40,779 nt of DNA from Gammaproteobacteria bacterium. GTDB lineage: Bacteria; Pseudomonadota; Gammaproteobacteria; SZUA-229. The notes below the pieces were generated by a model, which saw nothing but the letters and a program-made list of their open reading frames with translations, was not told the DNA's origin and ran no database searches. Location: assembly GCA_029881275.1 (NCBI GenBank), contig JAOUMX010000006.1:1-40779 (forward strand), read 5' to 3'. A program made the position numbers and the translations under genes. Within the stretch, counting starts at the first letter, position 1; each line of letters begins with the position of its first letter. Positions 34,442-40,779 of the stretch are shown here, in pieces.

Positions 34442-35839
34442 CTAAGAAGACTTACGAGCAGATGGCCAGATAGACTGAAACACAATAATAAGAAACAGAA
34501 TACCGCCAACGATAGCAATCATGCCACCCAGCCCCATCAATCCCATACCGGCAATTTTTTCAATACCATCTAATTGCTGAGCAACACCTGCCGTTTTTCT
34601 CTGCACGCCATATCCACCTGACCAGGCCAGTCCCAATACATGCATAAATTGCCCTGATCCATAAATAACAGGTTGCCATTTAACCAGCTTACCCTGTGGT
34701 TTTGTAAATCCAAGCCCTGGTAAAAGATGAAACGTAATACCCATAAAGGCGAGCGTAACTGCCACAATAGAACCATGATAATGGGCGGGTATAATGACAT
34801 TACTACCACTGATCATGTATCCAATGACACCACCCATGGCAAATAATAATATCGAAAACAAAAGCGCATTACCTGCGGCACTTTCTTCCGGCATAGATTT
34901 GGCGCCTGCAAATAAACTGTAAATGATCATTACGCCGACAGGTGCTGCTGCCAGCCCACCCCCAAACTTCATGATCAGACTAATTATTTCCAGGTGATCA
35001 GCTGAACCAACATCAAATAAAATATACACCAGTGGCGTCATCAGTACTGGCAACAGGCCAATGGCAAATAGCATCAATACTATTCTGGGTGTTATCTGCA
35101 AATGGATACCGGAAAAGGTTGCCAGACACAGCCATGCAACCAGCATAAGCTGAACATGAACAAACTGAACTGTGTGTCCTGCCCCCCAGAAAAGCAGTTC
35201 ATAATAATACTCACCTTCTGCTGTCGCTGGCATTCCATACCAGGATGCCAGCAGTGCCGCTATCGCAACCACAGCGGAAATCAATGCGGTGTATAAACCA
35301 AAACGAATGGCCCCTTCCCCACTGATAATCGCCCCCACCGGGTTTGAAAAAAACAGACCTCGCAGGACAAGCACAGCAAAACCCAGACCAAATAAGCCCA
35401 GGCCAGCAAAGAAAACAGGATCGCGCAGTACAGGCACATAATTATTCATAAATGGCATACCCGCTCCCAGGAATGGCGCCAGAATAATAATCAACATCCC
35501 GGTTGCTGATAAAAATAAAGCCAGCCAGCCGCACTTGAAACAGGCTGCACGACTATTCAATGTCCAGAACATACCCGCATAGGCCAGAAACCAGACCAGA
35601 ACAGTGAGATCAACATGCACTACCAGTGCTGTATGAAAAAAATCAGTCCAGGGCACTATATCCTGAAAGAATGGTGTTCTTGAAAGGACAATAAGAATGG
35701 TAAACAGACCCGCTATCAGTAAAGAACTGATCGCCAGTAATAACCAGGCAATACTCATTCTGCGGTTTTTATTATCTGTGGGCAGTGTCAGAACAAAATT
35801 GTCAGCCATCGCATTATAAGAATGCATATCTTCTTTCAT
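34442..35839 (-). CDS. divergent heme-copper oxidase subunit I-like protein (possible NO reductase)
   Basis: A 465-aa protein with about twelve helices, from the heme-copper superfamily. Low-spin heme ligands appear to be H75 (helix II, HVDLTVLVWF) and H355. H353 (PAHYHGS, helix X) would bind the active-site heme. H222 in GAGHTVQF is the first copper-site His. The position of the usual Tyr of helix VI (HPxxY) is F226. The helix VII His-His pair appears as D281-H282 (SADHLE). Loss of the Tyr and a changed metal ligand argue against an ordinary O2-reducing oxidase and fit NO-reductase-like families. It is short and lacks a CuA subunit neighbour. An ATG at 35827 is an alternative start. Confidence 0.85.
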   Translation of the reverse strand: MKEDMHSYNAMADNFVLTLPTDNKNRRMSIAWLLLAISSLLIAGLFTILIVLSRTPFFQDIVPWTDFFHTALVVHVDLTVLVWFLAYAGMFWTLNSRAACFKCGWLALFLSATGMLIIILAPFLGAGMPFMNNYVPVLRDPVFFAGLGLFGLGFAVLVLRGLFFSNPVGAIISGEGAIRFGLYTALISAVVAIAALLASWYGMPATAEGEYYYELLFWGAGHTVQFVHVQLMLVAWLCLATFSGIHLQITPRIVLMLFAIGLLPVLMTPLVYILFDVGSADHLEIISLIMKFGGGLAAAPVGVMIIYSLFAGAKSMPEESAAGNALLFSILLFAMGGVIGYMISGSNVIIPAHYHGSIVAVTLAFMGITFHLLPGLGFTKPQGKLVKWQPVIYGSGQFMHVLGLAWSGGYGVQRKTAGVAQQLDGIEKIAGMGLMGLGGMIAIVGGILFLIIVFQSIWPSARKSS

Positions 35840-35948
35840 AACAGATGGATACTCTGGGGTTAATCAGGCACTAGATTGATTGATACAACTAATAGTATCT
35901 AATCTGTCTGCCATATAGAAATACTCGAACCGTTTCAATAATGAAAAT

Positions 35949-36452
35949 TTAAAACACATTAAAACCACCTATCTCTGATTTAAACTCTATAACCAGATGC
36001 TGTTCGGGCGCCAGGGTTATTTCCTGTTCAAGCTGATAGATTGGGCCTTCAACTTTAACATCATCGTTCAACCAGACAGTGAGTTTATGTTTTCCCGCCG
36101 GTGCTCTGATATTTTCATAAATATCTATACCCTGATCTTTATACAAGCCAAGTGGTGGCGCAGTTTTACTAAAAATCACCTTATCATCTAACTTGAGTTC
36201 CATAATAATCGGTGAACGCTCACGGGGACAATCCATGGGTTTACGCATATTAGGTGGCAATTTAAGCAAGTCTTCCTGAGAATATTTTACACAGGCACGT
36301 ACATGTTTACCGACATGACCGAGGGTAAAAGTAATCATGGCCTGATTTTCGTCAAGATGATGATAGGAAGGATACAATGAAAAATACCCGACCAGCCCCA
36401 TGAACAGAGCATAATTAAAAATCTGTAATGGATAGCGTATAAATTTTTTCAT
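35949..36452 (-). CDS. membrane-anchored periplasmic protein of unknown function
   Basis: A 167-aa protein with one N-terminal membrane helix (about 9-28) and a periplasmic domain that looks all-beta. It ends in an immunoglobulin- or cupredoxin-like strand pattern (KHKLTVWLNDD, EQEITLAPEQHLVIEF). Two Cys are present (VRACVK, MDCPRE), and there are several His near the anchor (SYHHLDE). There is no CuA motif and no CXXCH heme motif. It overlaps the cytochrome b fusion gene as ATGA (36449-36452) and precedes the heme-copper gene by 109 bases. A small structural or subunit-II-like component of their complex is the most economical guess. Confidence 0.7.
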   Translation of the reverse strand: MKKFIRYPLQIFNYALFMGLVGYFSLYPSYHHLDENQAMITFTLGHVGKHVRACVKYSQEDLLKLPPNMRKPMDCPRERSPIIMELKLDDKVIFSKTAPPLGLYKDQGIDIYENIRAPAGKHKLTVWLNDDVKVEGPIYQLEQEITLAPEQHLVIEFKSEIGGFNVF

Positions 36453-37996
36453 GACCCACCTTCATTCACGGATTCATGATCAGCATCAAGTTGCTGAAGA
36501 CTTGCCTGAAAGCGATCAAGTTCTCGACGCAATTCCTTACAATCGGATTCCGCTGCTCTGAAAATATTAATACGGGCACGATTAGCTCGTTTACGTAAAA
36601 TGGGCTGACGTTCCCCCGCAAGTCGTTCATCAAACCATTTATTACCATGACGGAAATAACAGTCACCGGTACGACAACCGGTAACAAAAACACCATCAGC
36701 ACCCTTTTTAAGCGCATATTCAATCATCGTGGGTGGAATCATACCGACACAGAAAAAACTAACAACGGCAATACTGGATGATTGCAAACCTGTAAAATTA
36801 ATGGCGTTATCACAACCAAAGACAATAATTTTATTTTCACCCTGCAGATTATTAATAGCGGACTCAACATTAGTACGAAGACTATTGATTGATGACTGAG
36901 GCATATCAATGCCGGTCACCAGTTCCTGCTGACTGTGCCTGAATGGATTGGAAGAATGACATGCACCCACGCAGATCCCACATGCTGCACAGAGTGATTC
37001 ATTGACTACAACTTCATTTTCCCAGCGTGCACCATCGGTTCGCTTTTGTACCGTGATCGCATCAAATGGACAATCCATGGCACATTGTTCACAACCATTA
37101 CACTCATCAAGATGTACTTCCGCTGCCTGACCCGTTTTCTTTCTTGGCAACCAGGGCATGATCATAAGAAACCCGGTAATACCCAGCGTCAACATCCAGA
37201 CCTGTCCTTCCGTCCAGTAATCCATTAATGGATAAATATTAAGATAAAACCAGTCAACATTAAGCACTGCAGGCGCTTTGGTAATGTCCGCAGCTTCATG
37301 ACTCACTGCAGGCAAGAGCAATGACAGGACAAGCAAGGCAATAAAACTACCGACAGCCAGCCCCCTGGGTGGCACAATAGAAACATCAGACAGTCGTTTA
37401 ACATGAATCCACAAGGCAAAAAATAAAATTACCGGCTGACCCAGTAAATGCAGAAAGCCCATAAGGGTAAAAAATCGATCATTAATCTGACTTTGTAGAA
37501 AATTACGTGACATGGAGGCAGGCATCAATGGCAAAGCATCCATTAACTGTGATGACTGTACCGCAATGTACAGCGCAAGATCATCCCAGACCAGCCAGTA
37601 ACCGGTGATACCCAGTGTAATAACAAACCAGAGTGTTGGCACACCGGTTACCCAGGAAAACCAGCGAAATCCCCGATAACGATCCAGTGCAAACTCTCTA
37701 AACATATGTAACAGAATGGTAATGATAGCCGCATCGGATGCATAACGATGTAAACTTCGCATCACGCCAGCCACATACCATTGATCATGAGTCATGTATT
37801 CAACAGACGCATAGGCACCGGTAAGACTGGTATCAAAAAATATAAATAAATACAAACCACTGACAAAGACGACCCAGAAAAAGAAAAAGGTCAGTGTGCC
37901 AAGGTTATAAAGCGGGTTCCAGGCATTACCAAATGACAGGTTAAACCAGGTTTCAAGAGCCAGGTAACCTCGTTTCACCGGGTGTATAAATTTCAC
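36449..37996 (-). CDS. cytochrome b6-like - ferredoxin - MvhD-like fusion protein
   Basis: A 515-aa redox fusion. Residues about 1-285 form a cytochrome b N-terminal domain with helices near 33-54, 80-100, 118-137, 183-200, 212-230 and 266-282. Its heme ligands are H83/H97 (14 apart) and H183/H198 (15 apart, the b6-type spacing). Residues about 293-350 hold two [4Fe-4S] sites (C299/302/305/309 and C336/339/342/346). Residues about 388-480 match the MvhD/'hydrogenase iron-sulfur subunit' family (C395, C416, C441, C446; GADGVFVTGCRTGDC). It would move electrons between a cytoplasmic donor and the quinone pool or the adjacent heme-copper protein. GTG start with GAGG ten bases upstream. Confidence 0.88.
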   Translation of the reverse strand: MKFIHPVKRGYLALETWFNLSFGNAWNPLYNLGTLTFFFFWVVFVSGLYLFIFFDTSLTGAYASVEYMTHDQWYVAGVMRSLHRYASDAAIITILLHMFREFALDRYRGFRWFSWVTGVPTLWFVITLGITGYWLVWDDLALYIAVQSSQLMDALPLMPASMSRNFLQSQINDRFFTLMGFLHLLGQPVILFFALWIHVKRLSDVSIVPPRGLAVGSFIALLVLSLLLPAVSHEAADITKAPAVLNVDWFYLNIYPLMDYWTEGQVWMLTLGITGFLMIMPWLPRKKTGQAAEVHLDECNGCEQCAMDCPFDAITVQKRTDGARWENEVVVNESLCAACGICVGACHSSNPFRHSQQELVTGIDMPQSSINSLRTNVESAINNLQGENKIIVFGCDNAINFTGLQSSSIAVVSFFCVGMIPPTMIEYALKKGADGVFVTGCRTGDCYFRHGNKWFDERLAGERQPILRKRANRARINIFRAAESDCKELRRELDRFQASLQQLDADHESVNEGGS

Positions 37997-38099
37997 AATT
38001 AATATTCCTCAGAAATGCCTAAATAACTTGATTCTACAAGAACAGTTAGAATGTGCGAAAAGCTTAATACAGCTAACGGTAATTTGTACTTGATGCTTG

Positions 38100-38930
38100 T
38101 CAAACAGCTGAATTACGTCCACTACGACGAAATTCCCGAACAATAAAGCTGGCGGTTAGAAAAAGAATGAGCGCACCAATAAACATCCCTATAAATAAGG
38201 AATAATCAAAATGATAGGAATCCGTATTAGGGTCATAGGCGGTACAGAAAAAACGAACCTTATCCAGTAAACTGTCAAGCTTTGTCTGGTCAGGCTTTGG
38301 TCTGTCAAGCACCAGTTCTAGCAAAGGGTCGACCAGTAACTGGGTATCAAACACTTCACCATAAACCTGGCGATATATTTCACCATTGGCATCGACAACA
38401 GTCGCCTGCACGACATGATCAAATCCATTCGGCGCGGTAAAAAACAGAAAACCCAGTTCTTTACTTAAGGTCGCAATGGTATCAGGCGATGCACTTAACA
38501 GATTCCAGTTTTTATCATCTATGCCCTGTTGTCTGGCAAAATACTTCATTGCCAGTGGATTATCATTTTGAGTATCAAAACCAATCACGGCAACATTAAA
38601 ACTTTCCTCACCAAGGACATCACGCGCTTTATCAACCACTTTGGAAAGATGACGAATTGTCATAGGACATATTTGATAACAACTGGTAAAAATCATACTG
38701 ATCACCAGCGGCTTACCACGTAAATCCGCCATCGACACTGAAATACCCTGCTCATTAATAAAACGCAGTTCACTAATGGTCTTGCCAATAGCATCCTGAC
38801 TGGCCTGCAAAGCCGATTTATATTGAAAGGTCTGAATATTATTTTTGGGGTCAGTTTTAACCGTGTTATCACCATAAACAGGGACGGTCAAACTGCACAA
38901 CAGAATAACTAAATAAATTAATTTATACAT
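38100..38930 (-). CDS. SCO1/SenC-family protein with C-terminal membrane anchor
   Basis: A 276-aa exported SCO homologue: signal peptide (about 1-20), thioredoxin-fold domain with C84/C88 (TSCYQICP) and H172 (FDHVVQ), and a C-terminal helix (about 243-264) followed by a basic tail. It is longer than, and organised differently from, the SCO protein at 32908, which is anchored at the N-terminus. It lies between ctaB (52 bases away) and the cytochrome b fusion operon (103 bases). Given the order coxA - ctaB - sco it probably serves the ba3-like oxidase. RFFCTAYDPNTDSYHFDYS near the C-terminus is a feature I know from this subfamily next to oxidase operons. Confidence 0.88.
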   Translation of the reverse strand: MYKLIYLVILLCSLTVPVYGDNTVKTDPKNNIQTFQYKSALQASQDAIGKTISELRFINEQGISVSMADLRGKPLVISMIFTSCYQICPMTIRHLSKVVDKARDVLGEESFNVAVIGFDTQNDNPLAMKYFARQQGIDDKNWNLLSASPDTIATLSKELGFLFFTAPNGFDHVVQATVVDANGEIYRQVYGEVFDTQLLVDPLLELVLDRPKPDQTKLDSLLDKVRFFCTAYDPNTDSYHFDYSLFIGMFIGALILFLTASFIVREFRRSGRNSAV

Positions 38931-38949
38931 GAAGGTAATCAGGTATTAA

Positions 38950-38985
38950 TAATAACTGTTAGACAATGAATGCTAACAGTTATTA
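38950..38985. repeat. 13-bp hairpin between ctaB and sco
   Basis: TAATAACTGTTAG (38950-38962) and CTAACAGTTATTA (38973-38985) pair perfectly around a 10-base loop, overlapping the ctaB stop codon. The stem is AT-rich and has no T-run on the minus strand, so it is more likely an mRNA processing or stability element than a strong terminator. Confidence 0.7.
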
Positions 38986-39840
38986 AACCACCATAACATC
39001 AAGTACCGCGAAGAAAAGCAATGCTATCAACTGAACCAGTGAAGCCAGAAAACTGACAATAGCTGTTTTAGGTGTCGGATTACTCGCCAACTGGGCAGCA
39101 CGGTAGATAAAATAACCACCGCCAGAAACAGCACCAATTAGATAAAGCCAGCCCAGACCATAAAAGAATGGCAGCACAGACACACTGACTAACAGAATAG
39201 CATTCCAGAGAACTGCTTTAGCTGCCGCTTTATCACCTTTCACAACTGGCAACATAGGCACACCTGCCGCGGCATAATCCGCATGCTTGGCAATCGCCAG
39301 ACTCCAGAAGTGTGGCGGTGTCCAGAGAAACAACACCATCGCCAGAATGATTGGAATAGGTCCCAGACCGGGGTCGACCACTGCCGCGCCTGCCAGTACT
39401 GCAAAACTACCCGAAGCACCACCAATCACAATATTCAGCCAGGTGCGACGTTTTAACCAGACGGTATAAACGATGGCATAAAAAAACGCACCCAGAAAAA
39501 TAAACAAAGCAGCCTGACCATTCAATGTGTAAGCAGCCGTTCCCACACCAACAATCAGCAGCAGATTGATAGCAATTAACCATAAAGGATTGTCACCGGA
39601 AAACTCACCGGTCACAAAAGGACGTGATTTTGTTCGCTCCATGAGGTGATCAACATCACGCTCATAATATTGATTAAAAGCACCTGCACTACCTGAAGCC
39701 ATGAGTACAGTTAAAGCCAGTACAATAACTTGCCATACAGGCACTGACTGCCCAGGCGTCACCATCAGAGCAACAACCGCTGTAATGCTCATAATAATGC
39801 CGATGCGAAGTTTGAACAGATTGATAAGCTGTTTAACCAT
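38983..39840 (-). CDS. ctaB: protoheme IX farnesyltransferase (heme O synthase)
   Basis: A 285-aa UbiA-superfamily membrane enzyme that attaches a farnesyl tail to heme B, giving heme O for heme-copper oxidases. About eight or nine helices are expected. The first Asp-rich motif is NQYYERDVDHLMERT (56-70), and KSRP follows. The second conserved loop includes WLNIVIGGASGS, TPPHFWSLA and KHADYAAAGVPMLPVVKG. A good ribosome-binding site (AAGG seven bases upstream) supports ATG 39840. It follows the oxidase subunit I gene across a strong terminator and precedes a SCO gene. The alternative name is cyoE. Confidence 0.95.
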   Translation of the reverse strand: MVKQLINLFKLRIGIIMSITAVVALMVTPGQSVPVWQVIVLALTVLMASGSAGAFNQYYERDVDHLMERTKSRPFVTGEFSGDNPLWLIAINLLLIVGVGTAAYTLNGQAALFIFLGAFFYAIVYTVWLKRRTWLNIVIGGASGSFAVLAGAAVVDPGLGPIPIILAMVLFLWTPPHFWSLAIAKHADYAAAGVPMLPVVKGDKAAAKAVLWNAILLVSVSVLPFFYGLGWLYLIGAVSGGGYFIYRAAQLASNPTPKTAIVSFLASLVQLIALLFFAVLDVMVV

Positions 39841-39902
39841 TATTAGCCTTACTAATTTTGTTATTTACATTAGCAGGTGATTTCTCACCCTGTTCCTTCA
39901 TA

Positions 39903-39919
39903 CTGAATCGTTGATTCAG
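39903..39919. promoter_or_regulatory. palindrome upstream of ctaB, possible operator
   Basis: CTGAATC-GTT-GATTCAG is a perfect 7-base inverted repeat with a 3-base centre, 63 bases upstream of the ctaB start and just beyond the terminator. The position would suit a regulator of the ctaB - sco transcript. Confidence 0.4.
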
Positions 39920-39945
39920 ATCTGCAACTATAAAGCATCAGGTCA

Positions 39946-39983
39946 AATAAAAACGAACGGTTTTTACGCCGTTCGTTTTTATT
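39946..39983. terminator. strong bidirectional Rho-independent terminator
   Basis: AATAAAAACGAACGG (39946-39960) and CCGTTCGTTTTTATT (39969-39983) form a perfect 15-bp stem with an 8-base loop. It has T-rich and A-rich ends, so it would work on both strands. It lies nine bases after the stop of the oxidase subunit I gene on the minus strand. Confidence 0.9.
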
Positions 39984-39991
39984 GAGCTGTA

Positions 39992-40779
39992 TTAGCCAAG
40001 TGGCCAAACTGACGCCAGGTACTTCCAGTTAATGAAGTAGTACACAACAAAGGTTACCAGCAACAATAAAGCCAGACCAAACGTGCCGGGTGCTTCAAAT
40101 GTCTTGGTATCATGATGCTGTGCAGGTGGTGCCATAGGCACAACTTCTGGTTTGCTGACATTGTAAACATCTGCTGCCAGAGGTTTACCAGTAAAGCACT
40201 CCAGGAAGCCCGCAGACTTCTCGATCTTTTCACCGAATAACAATGAACCAACAGTCACTAACAGGTAAGCACCGCCACCGATAATACCGAGAACACCACC
40301 AATAGCACCTATTGCCATCAGCGTGTAGGCCATACCGGGATATTCAAAGGTTAACAGTGCGCCGGTAAAGTCCATATCCCAGTGACGACGGGAAACACCC
40401 AGTGTACCTGCACCCAGCATAAACAGAACCAGAATGGTCATGCCGCCGCCAAACAGGTATGGCTGAATCTTGGCCAGACCTGGCATAAACACTTTTCGAC
40501 GGAACAGTGCAGGAATCAGCAAATAGGTCAGTGACATGAATGCCAGAGTCGTGCCTGTTACCACCGTTGCATGGAAATGCGCAGGTACATAAATAGTGTT
40601 ATGGATGATCAGGTTAATCTGCTCAGTACCCATTACAACACCGGTAATACCGCCGATGAAGCCGAAGGTCACCAGAGAAATGAACATACCGGAGAACACG
40701 GGGTTACCCCAGGGTGCTTTACGCAGCCATTCATACAGACCTTTTGTATAACCTTTCTGACGCTGAGCCACTTCGATTG
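39992..40779 (-). CDS. cytochrome c oxidase subunit I, ba3-like, C-terminal part (cut by window edge)
   Basis: The frame stays open to the right edge, so only about the last 262 residues are seen. Helix X carries HNTIYVPAHFHATVV with the two His that bind the high- and low-spin hemes. The preceding GGITGVVMGTEQINLIIHN and following LAFMSLTYLLIPALF fit B-family (ba3-like) subunit I. Three or four further helices and a final membrane segment (VVYYFINWKYLASVWPLG) close the protein. A GTG at 40771 is inside the gene and is not its start. The copper-site residues lie outside the window. Downstream are a strong terminator, ctaB and a SCO gene. Confidence 0.92.
   Translation of the reverse strand, partial: IEVAQRQKGYTKGLYEWLRKAPWGNPVFSGMFISLVTFGFIGGITGVVMGTEQINLIIHNTIYVPAHFHATVVTGTTLAFMSLTYLLIPALFRRKVFMPGLAKIQPYLFGGGMTILVLFMLGAGTLGVSRRHWDMDFTGALLTFEYPGMAYTLMAIGAIGGVLGIIGGGAYLLVTVGSLLFGEKIEKSAGFLECFTGKPLAADVYNVSKPEVVPMAPPAQHHDTKTFEAPGTFGLALLLLVTFVVYYFINWKYLASVWPLG

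Noticed and set aside
34442-35839. Annotation as an ordinary cbb3 oxidase subunit I
   Set aside because: The helix VII His-His pair and the catalytic Tyr are not found where expected, and no FixO/FixP-like genes are present.
1-40779. CRISPR arrays, tRNAs, insertion sequences or phage genes
   Set aside because: I found no regularly spaced direct repeats, no cloverleaf-like sequence, and no transposase, integrase or phage structural protein in any supported gene.

Overview
The window looks like chromosomal DNA from a respiratory Gammaproteobacterium. GC is moderate (roughly 40-45% by eye). Genes are densely packed, most adjacent co-directional genes overlap by four bases, and the protein families (Lol-like ABC transporters, RND pumps with an OMF, SCO proteins, ba3-like and cbb3-like heme-copper proteins, NAD-linked formate dehydrogenase) point that way. 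I cannot name a genus. I see no tRNA, rRNA, CRISPR array, insertion sequence or prophage.

Left part (1-13752, all minus strand). A DUF2452 gene is followed by a tightly coupled run: a diaphorase subunit and a molybdenum formate dehydrogenase (both NAD-linked type), a 101-codon unknown, a Lon-like protease and a Usp-like protein. Then comes a Lol-like export cassette: a LolA-like periplasmic protein, two FtsX/LolCE-type permeases, a LolD-type ATPase and an outer-membrane barrel protein. At the left edge the start of a lipoprotein gene is visible (1-73). Junctions are ATGA or GTGA overlaps or gaps of a few bases, so much of 13127-155 could be co-transcribed.

Middle (13753-31906). A 476-base intergenic block holds several separate inverted repeats. 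It is followed by a TetR - OMF - RND pump operon that lacks a membrane-fusion protein and has a TetR-like operator upstream. Next are an Atm1-type ABC exporter and, divergently, a membrane-fusion lipoprotein - RND - Sfp-type phosphopantetheinyl transferase operon. The two pump operons are complementary, one with the OMF and the other with the fusion protein. A PP2C phosphatase and a CHASE2-like/TPR membrane Ser/Thr kinase follow. The kinase has no conventional start codon covering its N-terminal membrane helix. Divergent from it is an operon of a small membrane protein, a histidine kinase and a CheY-like regulator.

Right part (31896-40779) is respiratory. It holds an SCO protein with a small membrane partner behind a long potential RNA hairpin, a DUF420 protein, a small membrane protein, and a minus-strand operon I consider the most interesting item. 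That operon encodes a fusion of cytochrome b6-like domain, two-cluster ferredoxin and MvhD-like domain, a membrane-anchored 167-aa unknown, and a heme-copper oxidase subunit I homologue. In the last, the copper-site His pair reads Asp-His and the active-site Tyr of helix VI is Phe, which suggests nitric-oxide-reductase-like or otherwise non-oxidase chemistry. Upstream are a second SCO protein, heme O synthase (ctaB) and the 3' part of a more conventional ba3-like oxidase subunit I, closed by a strong bidirectional terminator.
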